Below are positions 1 through 6,651 of a stretch of 34,247 bases of DNA, in pieces. Source of the DNA: Methanobacteriota archaeon (GTDB lineage Archaea > Thermoplasmatota > Thermoplasmata > RBG-16-68-12 > JAFNFQ01). The notes below the pieces were generated by a model that searched no databases, was not told where the DNA came from, and saw nothing but the letters and a program-made list of their open reading frames with translations. Both the position numbers and the translations under genes were made by a program. The stretch is from NCBI GenBank assembly GCA_017885655.1, contig JAFNFQ010000080.1, positions 1 through 34,247 of the forward strand, read 5' to 3'. How positions within the stretch are numbered: the first letter of the stretch is position 1; every line of letters begins with the position of its first letter.

Positions 1-382
1 GGAAGGTGATGCGGGCCATGACGCCCCGGACGGAGGGAGGGTCGTCGCGTTGGACCTGCGGTCCTCTCGTCCTTTCTTCGAAGACGTCGAGAGGGCGGGA
101 GTGATCTCTCTCTACGAGCTTGACGAGCACGGCGCTCTCGGCGAAGCCCGCCTGCATGTCGCCGGTGGAATAGAATCTGACCTGATCGTTCTCCACCTGT
201 CCCGCGTTCTCCGTGAAGAACCCGTCCGGCACGCGGAGAGGGGGCGTCCCTGATTCCCCGACAATCGGAGCGACCGCCGGCGGTCCCTTCGCCGCCAATG
301 GCAGCGAGACGCCAATCAATAACAGCACTGACACGACGACACTCCACTTGCCACTTTTCATCCACCTCGCCTGCCGACTCAT
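1..382 (-). CDS. Secreted SBBP/DUF7948-like protein, N-terminal part (partial)
   Basis: This reading frame is open from an ATG at 382 to the window edge, so the C-terminus is missing. The translation begins with a basic stretch and a hydrophobic segment (VVVSVLLLIGVSLPLAA), a clear signal peptide or anchor, so the product is exported. It is followed by a segment reading FFTENAGQVENDQVRFYSTG and then ESAVLVKLVE. That pattern (FxENxGQ...VRFY...) is what I recognise as the DUF7948 domain found in front of SBBP beta-propeller repeats in large secreted archaeal and bacterial proteins. The family call rests on this short stretch only, so the propeller itself is inferred. An in-frame ATG at 361 (MKSGKW) is an equally good start: it sits about 18 bases after the transcription start predicted from the TATA-like box at 402-409. 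Confidence 0.6.
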   Translation of the reverse strand, partial: MSRQARWMKSGKWSVVVSVLLLIGVSLPLAAKGPPAVAPIVGESGTPPLRVPDGFFTENAGQVENDQVRFYSTGDMQAGFAESAVLVKLVERDHSRPLDVFEERTRGPQVQRDDPPSVRGVMARITF

Positions 383-401
383 GGCGGGGCGATAAGCGTG
401 C

Positions 402-409
402 GATTATAT
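402..409 (-). promoter_or_regulatory. TATA-like box of the secreted-protein gene
   Basis: The minus strand reads ATATAATC here. Archaeal transcription normally starts about 25-27 bases downstream, so near 377-380. This favours the ATG at 361 with a short leader, or 382 as a leaderless start. Confidence 0.45.
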
Positions 410-733
410 CATTGTTGATGTCGAAGACTTTTCCCAGGACTCCAGCGATGCACCGTGTCAATGGCGGAACAGATTCCCAGATGGTGGACTGGATGCTCTG
501 TACGTTGGAACACCACTCGGGAGGTGATCCTCGGGAACATCGGACGGGACTCAAGTGGGTCTTCCGTTCCGATCTCGAAGGAGTCATCGCCTCGATCCTT
601 ACCGCAGCCCGTCCCGCAGTCCCCGCGCCGCCATGATTTCACGCCGCCGGCCCGCCAAGAGGGACTTCGTCTCCCCGGGCAAGAGTGAGGCACTTCCTGC
701 GCAGTCTTGGAGTCGATAATCGAACATAACGTT
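410..733. other. Intergenic stretch without a recognisable gene
   Basis: Several short overlapping reading frames occur here on both strands, but none gives a protein-like composition, a domain motif or a ribosome-binding site. I see no tRNA, hairpin terminator or repeat. It separates divergent promoters for the secreted protein on the left and the AAA ATPase on the right. Confidence 0.4.
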
Positions 734-771
734 TATAATGTCGATGTTGCATACTTGACATCGGGATTATA
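734..771. promoter_or_regulatory. Inverted-repeat operator overlapping the ATPase promoter
   Basis: Positions 734-747 read TATAATGTCGATGT, and 758-771 are the inverted copy (TATAATCCCGATGT on the minus strand), with two mismatches and a 10-base spacer. Each arm carries a TATA-like element. The right arm ends three bases before the ATG at 775. A dimeric regulator bound here would cover the promoter, so this is probably an operator; the binding protein is unknown. Confidence 0.5.
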
Positions 772-774
772 ATC

Positions 775-2244
775 ATGATGTCTGCAAAAGGCGAAGCGCA
801 GCTCCTCCGCATGCTGACGGACCAAAACCCATGGTGGGCGTCCGGGAGGGTCCCCGATGTCCTCGCCCCGCCCTTCCGGAGGAAGGACTTCTATGTCCTG
901 CGAGGGGGGCTGTCGACCGAACGCATCACGGCTGTCGTAGGCCCCCGCCAGGTCGGCAAGACCGTGCTCCTTTATCAGACAATCCAGGACGTCCTGGCCG
1001 CAGACCGCAAGAACCCGAGGAACGTGCTCTTCCTAGCCATGGACTTCCCCCAGATGCAGACAGGAGGCGGCGATGCGGTCACGGCCGCGCTCGAAGTCTA
1101 CTCCGAGCGGATAGTTGCAACGCCGTGGCGGGAACTCAAGGACACCTGTTACGTGTTCCTTGACGAAATCGCGAAGCTGCCCGACTGGGACCGGATCCTG
1201 AAGGGTTGGTACGACAGGAAGCTGCCACTCAAGTTCGTCATCTCCGATTCATCCAATTCGGCAGTCCGGCATGGCATCGAGACGTCGCTCGTCGGCCGTT
1301 GCGACGTCCAGCTCGTCCTCCCGATGAAGTTCGTCGACGTGCTCATGTTCCATGAGGGCCGCGAAGACTACAACGATGTGTCCCTCTCGCTCCGGAAAGC
1401 GTTCGCGCAGAGCGTCGAGAAGGGGTCTCCCGACGGCCTTTTGCGGGCGTTGCGCCTCGCCTCTGGGCAACTCGCGCCGTTCGAGCGGAGGGTGAAGTCG
1501 CGACTCCAGCAATACCTCTACACCGGCGGCTACCCCGAGTTCCTCCGCGTCGAGAACCTGAACCTGGCAGGCCGCAGGCTGCGCGAGTACGTCGATCTGA
1601 TATTCGCGAGGGACCTGCTCCGCTTCTTCGACGTCCGCAATCCGAGGGCGCTCAGCGCCATGGTCGGGCTCATAGCGGATCAGACCGGCCAGAGGTTCGA
1701 CTACACGACGCTGGCGAAGAGCGTGAACCTCTCCCCCCAGGTGGTCCGCGAGTACCTGGACTACCTCGAGTCAGTCCTCGTGGTGACGAGGTCGGAGTTC
1801 TGGACGAAGAGCCGAGCGTCTCGGGTGAGGAAGCAGAGGAAGCTCTACATGGCCAACGCAGCTTTGGCCAACGGGCTCACGGGCAACGTCGGACCACAGG
1901 TCCTCCACGAACCTTCCTATTTCGGTCGCCTGATCGAGACCGTCGTTGCAGACCACGCGCTGCGCCTTCTGTTCGTGATGAATCCGGGCCAGAGTCCCGA
2001 GCTGTTCTACTGGCGGAACTACAGGGGGCAGGAGGTGGATATCATCCTGCGACTTGGCAAGCGGGCAATCCCCCTCGAGGTCAAGTACCAGGAGCAGGTC
2101 ACGCCCGCCGACCGCAGACCGGTCATCGACTTCCTCAATGAGGAGAAGTCCGCGCCCTTCGGCATCATTGTGACCAAGGACGAACTGGGGGCGAGCGACA
2201 ATATCGTCGCCATCCCGCTCTTCCTGTTCCTGTTGTTGGCTTGA
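775..2244 (+). CDS. AAA family ATPase with DUF4143 C-terminal domain
   Basis: This 489-residue protein has the typical two-part layout of the archaeal/bacterial AAA_14 plus DUF4143 family. A P-loop GPRQVGKT lies at residues 56-63, and a Walker B segment YVFLDE at 126-131 is followed by the family-typical LPDWDRILKGWYD. The C-terminal half contains a winged-helix-like region (TTLAKSVNLSPQVVREYLDYLES). It ends with FYWRNYRGQEVDIILR and IPLEVKYQE, the restriction-endonuclease-like end of DUF4143. Such proteins are abundant in archaea and sit near toxin-antitoxin and mobile genes; their biochemical role is poorly defined. The start ATG directly follows the inverted-repeat promoter. The length is normal for the family and no motif is broken, so the gene is probably intact and stands alone. 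Confidence 0.9.
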   Translation: MMSAKGEAQLLRMLTDQNPWWASGRVPDVLAPPFRRKDFYVLRGGLSTERITAVVGPRQVGKTVLLYQTIQDVLAADRKNPRNVLFLAMDFPQMQTGGGDAVTAALEVYSERIVATPWRELKDTCYVFLDEIAKLPDWDRILKGWYDRKLPLKFVISDSSNSAVRHGIETSLVGRCDVQLVLPMKFVDVLMFHEGREDYNDVSLSLRKAFAQSVEKGSPDGLLRALRLASGQLAPFERRVKSRLQQYLYTGGYPEFLRVENLNLAGRRLREYVDLIFARDLLRFFDVRNPRALSAMVGLIADQTGQRFDYTTLAKSVNLSPQVVREYLDYLESVLVVTRSEFWTKSRASRVRKQRKLYMANAALANGLTGNVGPQVLHEPSYFGRLIETVVADHALRLLFVMNPGQSPELFYWRNYRGQEVDIILRLGKRAIPLEVKYQEQVTPADRRPVIDFLNEEKSAPFGIIVTKDELGASDNIVAIPLFLFLLLA

Positions 2245-2374
2245 GCCTCGCCGGCATCAAGCTCGCCCTGGCGCACATGTCCTGGATCACCCTCACCCGC
2301 CTCCGCTCGGCCATCGCGCTGAGCTTCTCCGCGACGATGTTCTCGTTGGCATAGACTCTCACCCTTAGGGCCAC
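2240..2374 (-). pseudogene. Remnant of an AbiEii-like nucleotidyltransferase
   Basis: The minus strand encodes VRVYANENIVAEKLSAMAER followed by RRVRVIQDM. This matches the signature around the AEKLxAxxER...RDxxDL segment of AbiEii/AbiGii-type nucleotidyltransferase toxins. The segment has no catalytic GSxxxD region and no proper start, and its frame runs on into nonsense overlapping the 3' end of the ATPase gene. I read it as a decayed C-terminal piece of a lost toxin gene. Only about 30 residues support the match. Confidence 0.4.
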
Positions 2375-2456
2375 CTGAAGCCATCGCCGCCCAGCTTCTC
2401 CCTGAGAACACCGACGAAGCGGCTACTGATTGCCCTCCGATGAATCCGCGGCGAGA

Positions 2457-2466
2457 ATATTTAATA
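2457..2466 (+). promoter_or_regulatory. TATA box of hicBA
   Basis: ATATTTAATA is centred about 26 bases before the ATG at 2488. Transcription would begin on or next to that ATG, which argues for a leaderless hicB and against the upstream in-frame ATG at 2440. Confidence 0.55.
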
Positions 2467-2487
2467 GGCGGCGACAACTATTCCATC

Positions 2488-2691
2488 ATGATGGATTACC
2501 GCATCCTCCTCAAGAAGGGCCAGGACGGATATTACGTGGCCCAATGCCTGGAAATCCCCGGGGCAATCAGCCAGGGCCGGACGAAGGCGGAAGCCCTACG
2601 CAACGCCGAAGAAGCCCTGAGACTCATCCTCGAGGTCCTCAAGGAAGAAGCTAAGAAAGGGGAGATCGCGCGGGTGACGGTGGATGCCTAG
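2488..2691 (+). CDS. hicB: HicB family antitoxin
   Basis: The 67-residue product (MMDYRILLKKGQDGYYVAQC...) has the HicB/UPF0150 core: a partly degenerate RNase H-like fold with DGYYVAQCLEIPGAISQG, then KAEALRNAEEALRLILE. It lacks the extra C-terminal DNA-binding domain of longer HicB proteins. HicB binds and neutralises the HicA mRNA interferase and usually represses its own operon. The start at 2488 is chosen because the TATA box makes it leaderless and because the family begins at this point; an ATG at 2440 would add 16 unrelated residues. The gene overlaps hicA by 8 bases, the normal coupled arrangement, here with antitoxin first. Confidence 0.88.
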   Translation: MMDYRILLKKGQDGYYVAQCLEIPGAISQGRTKAEALRNAEEALRLILEVLKEEAKKGEIARVTVDA

Positions 2692-2899
2692 GCTGCCCGT
2701 GACGAGCGGGCAGGATGCGGTCAAGGCCCTGGGGCGACTCGGGTTCGTCGCAGTCCGGCAGCGCGGAAGCCATGTCGTCCTGAAGGGGCGTGGTCGCACG
2801 TTCGTCGTTCCGCTTCACCCGGAGCTGGACCGTGGGACTTTGCGCGCCATCATTCGGGAAGCCAATGTGTCTGTCGAGGAATTCGTCGATGCGCTCTGA
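2684..2899 (+). CDS. hicA: HicA family mRNA interferase toxin
   Basis: This 71-residue protein has the small dsRBD-like fold of HicA: TSGQDAVKALGRLGF, then RQRGSHVVLKG, then VVPLHPELDRGTLRAIIREA. The histidine in GSH (residue 30) is the family's catalytic residue and is present, so the toxin looks active. HicA cleaves mRNA and is held inactive by HicB. Its ATG lies inside the last codons of hicB, so translation is probably coupled. The pair most likely acts as a stability or stress module. Confidence 0.9.
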   Translation: MPRLPVTSGQDAVKALGRLGFVAVRQRGSHVVLKGRGRTFVVPLHPELDRGTLRAIIREANVSVEEFVDAL

Positions 2900-3020
2900 C
2901 ACGCATGATGCGCCATTTCAGGTGGCATCGCAACGTTCCGCGATTCTCTCGACGAAAACTACTTAGCGGCCTCAATGTTCGGCAGAAACACCGAGGCGCC
3001 CACACACCTTCGGTGAGAGC

Positions 3021-3854
3021 ATGACCCCACCCATCCAACCAACAACTCCCGCCAAAGGACCGAAGATGGTCGTCTGCATCAAGCAGGTTCCCAAGGCCCA
3101 GGAGATCCAGGTGGATCCGGTCACGCACACCCTGAAGAGGGTCGGGGTCCCCAGCGAGATAAACCCGCCTGACAGGCACGCGCTCGAGGTCGCGCTCCAG
3201 CTCAAGGACAGGCACGGCGGGGAGATCATCGCGCTAACCATGGGCCCCACGGTCTTCACGCAGTCGCTGGAGAGGGCGATGGCGATGGGGGTGGACAGGG
3301 CCGTACTGCTCTCAGACAGGGCGCTTGGCGGTTCCGACACCGTGCCCACCGGCCTCGCGCTGAGCGAGGCGATACACAAGATAGGCAAGTTCGATATCAT
3401 CCTCTGCGGGGAGGAGACGACAGACAGCTCGACCGGGCACGTGGGCCCCGGCATAGCCGGTCACCTCGACCTCCCTCAGATCACCTACTGCGTCGATGTG
3501 CAGATCGTTGAAGGCAAGGTCCGCGGGAAGAGGGCGGTGGAGGACGGCTTCGAGGTCTGGGAATGCCCGATGCCCTGCCTCGTGACAGTCAACTTCGGGT
3601 GCAACAAGCCGAGGGAGCCTTCCCTATCCGGCAAGATCAGGGTCAAGCGCGGCGGGCTGGTCACTCAGTGGTCCGCGGCGGATGTCGGCCTCGCGCCGGA
3701 GAGGCTCGGGCTGAAGGGCTCGCCGACCGTCGTGAACCGCGTGGACACGGTCGTGCTGCCCGCGCGCGGCGGGAAGATATTCAAGGGAGAGCCGAGCCAG
3801 ACTGTGATCGAGCTCGTGAAGGCCCTGAGGAACGACAAGATCGCGGGGGTCTGA
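3021..3854 (+). CDS. fixA: Electron transfer flavoprotein beta subunit
   Basis: The 277-residue protein carries the ETF beta signature MVVCIKQVPKAQEIQVDP, then IALTMGP and LERAMAMGVDRAVLLSD, then GLALSEAIHKIGKFDIILCG EE. ETF beta pairs with ETF alpha to accept electrons from acyl-CoA or other flavin dehydrogenases and pass them to a quinone oxidoreductase. The family normally starts at the MVVCIKQV segment (an ATG at 3066). The ATG at 3021 adds 15 residues but is preceded by a GGTGAG Shine-Dalgarno at a suitable distance, so I kept 3021. The stop is followed after one base by the alpha subunit, so the two form an operon. No ETF-quinone oxidoreductase or acyl-CoA dehydrogenase is visible nearby. 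Confidence 0.93.
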   Translation: MTPPIQPTTPAKGPKMVVCIKQVPKAQEIQVDPVTHTLKRVGVPSEINPPDRHALEVALQLKDRHGGEIIALTMGPTVFTQSLERAMAMGVDRAVLLSDRALGGSDTVPTGLALSEAIHKIGKFDIILCGEETTDSSTGHVGPGIAGHLDLPQITYCVDVQIVEGKVRGKRAVEDGFEVWECPMPCLVTVNFGCNKPREPSLSGKIRVKRGGLVTQWSAADVGLAPERLGLKGSPTVVNRVDTVVLPARGGKIFKGEPSQTVIELVKALRNDKIAGV

Positions 3855-3855
3855 G

Positions 3856-4860
3856 ATGCCGCCGCCAGAGAGCAAGGGCGTCTGGGTCTTCCTCGAGCAG
3901 CGGCGCGGGAGGCTCAGGGACGTCTCGATCCAGATTATCGGCGAGGGCAGGCGCATTGCGGACGAGATGAAGGTCGCGCTGTCCGGGGTGATGCCTGGCT
4001 GGAGGACAGAGGGCCTCGCGCGCGAGGCTGTCGAGTACGGAGTGGACAAGGTCTACCTCGTGGAGGACCAGCGCCTGGAGAACTACCTGTCGAGGCCGTA
4101 CGCGAAGGTCATGGTCACACTCATCAGGAAGCACAAGCCCGAGGTCGTGCTGTACGGGGCCTCGAAGAACGGGAGGGACCTCGGCGGCAGGGTGCACGCG
4201 ATCATCGAGACTGGCCTCGCCGCGGACTGCGTCAAGTTCGAGGTGACTAAGGAGCGCAACCTGGACATGATCAGGCCCGCCTATGGCGGGAGGAGCCTGG
4301 CGCACATCATCTGCGCGAACCATAGGCCGCAGATGGCCTCCGCCCGCGCGAACGTCTTCAAGAGGGCAACGAAGACGCCTGGCAGGCAGGGCAGCATCGT
4401 CCGCGAGCAGGTCGACTTCGAGGACAGGGACTTCGACACGAGGATGGTCGAGTTCGTCGAGTCGAAGGGGCAGCAGGGAGCGAAGCTCGAGGACGCGAAG
4501 GTCGTCGTGGCGGGAGGATACGGCCTGAGGAACCAGGCGAACTTCAAGATGGTTGACGAGCTCGCGAAGCTGGTCGGCGGGTCCGTCGCCGCATCGAGAA
4601 AGGCGGTGGACGCAGGCTGGTTCCCGAAGGAGTACCAGGTCGGACAGACAGGCAAGACTGTGCGGCCGGAGGTCTACTGGGCCATCGGCATCTCCGGGGC
4701 GGTGCAGCACCTGGCGGGAATGCAGGAGTCCGGCAGGATCATCGCGATCAACTCGGACCAAAACGCGGCGATATTCGAGATGGCGGACTACGGGATAGTC
4801 GGTGACCTCTTCCACGTCGTCCCTGAACTGGTCAAGGCGCTCAAGGGAACCGGGCGCTAG
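3856..4860 (+). CDS. fixB: Electron transfer flavoprotein alpha subunit
   Basis: This 334-residue ETF alpha has the N-terminal ETF domain (GVWVFLEQRRGRLRDVS through about residue 190). It ends with the FAD-binding C-terminal domain: VVVAGGYGLRNQANF, GQTGKTVRPEVYWAIG, ISGAVQHLAGMQES, and ADYGIVGDL. It binds the FAD that carries electrons in the ETF heterodimer. There is no N-terminal ferredoxin extension, so it resembles the plain respiratory form rather than one of the longer iron-sulphur variants. Its ATG is one base after the fixA stop codon, so translation is coupled. Codon usage is strongly GC-rich, as expected for a resident host gene. Confidence 0.94.
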   Translation: MPPPESKGVWVFLEQRRGRLRDVSIQIIGEGRRIADEMKVALSGVMPGWRTEGLAREAVEYGVDKVYLVEDQRLENYLSRPYAKVMVTLIRKHKPEVVLYGASKNGRDLGGRVHAIIETGLAADCVKFEVTKERNLDMIRPAYGGRSLAHIICANHRPQMASARANVFKRATKTPGRQGSIVREQVDFEDRDFDTRMVEFVESKGQQGAKLEDAKVVVAGGYGLRNQANFKMVDELAKLVGGSVAASRKAVDAGWFPKEYQVGQTGKTVRPEVYWAIGISGAVQHLAGMQESGRIIAINSDQNAAIFEMADYGIVGDLFHVVPELVKALKGTGR

Positions 4861-4936
4861 CCTGAGCTCGAAATCGCTATCGAGATTGATATCATCCTTG
4901 CTTCCAGTCGGAAAAGGGCATTCGCGTGGAAATCAT

Positions 4937-4944
4937 CATATATG
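4937..4944 (+). promoter_or_regulatory. TATA-like box of the small charged protein gene
   Basis: CATATATG is centred about 36 bases before the ATG at 4977, giving a predicted transcript start near 4966 and a leader of about 11 bases. Confidence 0.45.
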
Positions 4945-4976
4945 CCTGAAAACAACGTACATCAGAGGCTTCGCTC

Positions 4977-5180
4977 ATGACTGAGGGCAGGCGGAAGACC
5001 AATTTTGAGCCGGGGATGATCTTCACCCTGGACCACATCAAGAAAGACGACCTCCAGTTCGACCTCGACGCGGAGATTAAGAGGTTCAGGGAGCAGAAGG
5101 ACACGGAGAAGAAGAGCCCCGCCGCCGCCCCGAGCGGGCCTCGACCGAAGGCCCCCACGGCCGAGCCTGGGCTGAAATAG
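4977..5180 (+). CDS. Small charged hypothetical protein
   Basis: A 67-residue product: MTEGRRKTNFEPGMIFTLDH, then a charged helical stretch (DLDAEIKRFREQKDTEKK), and a low-complexity tail rich in Pro, Ala and Gly (SPAAAPSGPRPKAPTAEPG). I do not recognise a family. Reality is supported by its own TATA-like box, host-like codon use and a protein-like composition. It has no membrane segment or cysteine motif and is probably cytosolic. It follows the ETF operon but appears to be separately transcribed. Confidence 0.6.
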   Translation: MTEGRRKTNFEPGMIFTLDHIKKDDLQFDLDAEIKRFREQKDTEKKSPAAAPSGPRPKAPTAEPGLK

Positions 5181-5288
5181 CCCAACCTCTCCCCACTTTA
5201 TTGCGCGTCCCGCGCGATCGTCCACCTCAGAGTCTTGTCTGCGGTTACCCGGTCTGGGTCTATGACGGCCGGTGGACCTGCGACGACG

Positions 5289-5990
5289 TCAGCGATCGCT
5301 CGTCTTCGTCCCTAGCGGCCCACCTCGTCTCACCGTTTCCCCGGCCAGTAGCCTGCGGAGCTTGCGGGATTGGGCTTTACGCTCCGTCGAGACCGTAGCC
5401 GAGCGCGCCGCCCAGTACGCCGCCGAACGAACCCATGCCGCTGCCGAGTGCGCCACCGAGTCAGCCGCCGAGGGTGCCGTTGAATGCGCTGCCGAGACTG
5501 CTGCAGAGCGCCCCGCCGAGTTCCTCGCCGAGACCGCCGCAGAGCGCGCCGCCCAATACGCCGCCGCAAGTTCCCTGTCCGTCGCCCTGCCGTCCAGCCA
5601 CGCACGCTTGATCTTGAGGGCCGCCCATGAGCGGGGGTCGGGCTCGCGCCCTGCTTTGCGCTCTCCCTTCAAGGCGCGCTCGGCGCACCAGAGGGCGAAC
5701 TCGTGCAGCTCGCGGGTCACGTCACGCGCGGAGAGCACCTTGCATTCGGTGGCCACCGCCTTGTCGGTGCCGTGGATGATGGTGCCGCGGAGTTCCACGC
5801 GGCAAAGAATCGGACCTGGGGCATGGCCGAGCGCGTCGAGCACGTCCGCCGAAGCGCGGTAGCCCTGCTTGCGGAGCATGGGTTTGGCCCCGGGTGGCAG
5901 GCGGTAGACCTTTCCCACGCGGAGCTTCTGACCATCGCGGAGCTTGCGGTCCTCGCGGACGAAGTGATAGCCGCGCATCATTTCGCTCAT
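5289..5990 (-). CDS. DUF7666-like protein with alanine-rich repeat tail
   Basis: The first 120 residues of this 233-residue protein include a recognisable core: GYRASADVLDALGHAPGPIL followed by CRVELRGTIIHGTDKAVATE, with KVLSARDVTRELHEFALWCA close behind. I know this arrangement from phage and archaeal proteins labelled DUF7666 or hypothetical, which also end in imperfect Ala/Ser/Trp repeats. Here the tail reads AAYWAARSAAVSA and later AAYWAARSATVST. An excellent Shine-Dalgarno (GGGAGGGAGG) stands before the ATG at 5990. It begins 16 bases after the lipB stop on the same strand, so it is probably the last gene of the lpdA-lipB operon. Function is unknown; the family's link to viruses suggests an acquired gene. 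Confidence 0.72.
   Translation of the reverse strand: MSEMMRGYHFVREDRKLRDGQKLRVGKVYRLPPGAKPMLRKQGYRASADVLDALGHAPGPILCRVELRGTIIHGTDKAVATECKVLSARDVTRELHEFALWCAERALKGERKAGREPDPRSWAALKIKRAWLDGRATDRELAAAYWAARSAAVSARNSAGRSAAVSAAHSTAPSAADSVAHSAAAWVRSAAYWAARSATVSTERKAQSRKLRRLLAGETVRRGGPLGTKTSDR
5389..5567. repeat. Alanine-codon repeat region
   Basis: Imperfect GC-rich repeats encode the Ala-rich tail of the minus-strand protein. The clearest pair is 5389-5426 and 5530-5567: 38 bases each, differing at only a few positions and lying 141 bases (47 codons) apart, so in frame. Expansion by slippage or unequal recombination is likely. Confidence 0.6.
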
Positions 5991-6006
5991 TCATTCCTCC
6001 CTCCCG

Positions 6007-6651
6007 TCAACTCGTCGACGACGCGTCTTTCTGCTCGAGCCTCGTCTCGAACAGCTCCTCGAACCTCGCAAGCAGCTTCTCCCTGAACTCCCGCAATCCG
6101 ACCTCGCGCCCGGTCGAGACGCTGAGGGATGTCATCACCGATCCCTCCATGCCGCACGGCTTGAGGAGCATGAAGCGCGAGAGGTCTGTGCTGACGTTCA
6201 CGGCGAAGCCGTGGTACGTCACCCCGTTCTTCACCGCAAGGCCGATGGACGCGAGCTTCCTCGGCCCGACCCAGACGCCGGTCTGAGTGCTCCGCCCCGC
6301 CTCGACCCCGAGGTCCCTCGACGCGCGGATGATGACCTCCTCGAGCTTCCTGACGAAGTCCATGACCCCGGGCCATTCCTTCAGGGAGAATATCGGGTAG
6401 CCGACTAGCTGCCCCGGGCCGTGGTAGGTCGCCTCCCCGCCGCGCTCGATCTTGAAGACAGGCACATCGGAAGTGAACACGTCGTCCTGCTTCCCCCGCA
6501 CGCCGAGGGTGATTACGTCGGGATGTTCCACCAGCAGCAGCACATCGGGGATCTCGCCGGATATCCTCCTCTGGACGAGTGCCTTCTGGAGCTCCCACGC
6601 CTTCCCGTATTCCATCGTGCCAAGGTCGACTAGCCAGGTCATCTCGGTCAT
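6007..6651 (-). CDS. lipB: Octanoyl-[acyl-carrier-protein]:protein octanoyltransferase LipB
   Basis: LipB moves an octanoyl group from acyl carrier protein to a lysine of lipoyl-dependent proteins, the first step of lipoate biosynthesis. The 214-residue sequence has the signature RGGEATYHGPGQ at residues 70-81. It also has the conserved lysine segment RKLASIGLAVKNGVTYHGFA (Lys132) and the acyl-thioester cysteine in LLKPCGM (Cys166). The length is typical. The ATG at 6651 overlaps the lpdA stop by four bases, so both enzymes of lipoate metabolism are co-expressed. No lipoyl synthase (lipA), E2 component or glycine cleavage H protein is visible in the window, so its protein substrate must be encoded elsewhere. 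Confidence 0.95.
   Translation of the reverse strand: MTEMTWLVDLGTMEYGKAWELQKALVQRRISGEIPDVLLLVEHPDVITLGVRGKQDDVFTSDVPVFKIERGGEATYHGPGQLVGYPIFSLKEWPGVMDFVRKLEEVIIRASRDLGVEAGRSTQTGVWVGPRKLASIGLAVKNGVTYHGFAVNVSTDLSRFMLLKPCGMEGSVMTSLSVSTGREVGLREFREKLLARFEELFETRLEQKDASSTS

Noticed and set aside
409-693. Minus-strand frame of 94 codons between the first two genes
   Set aside because: Arg/Pro/Ser-rich composition typical of chance frames in GC-rich DNA, without start signals.
3781-4815. Long minus-strand frame opposite the ETF alpha gene
   Set aside because: Shadow of the GC-rich fixB codons: Arg/Leu/Pro/Asp-rich, with no motif, while the plus strand encodes a clear ETF alpha.
5389-5567. CRISPR-like or minisatellite array
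   Set aside because: The repeats are in frame within the coding sequence of the alanine-rich protein and have no unique spacers of constant length.
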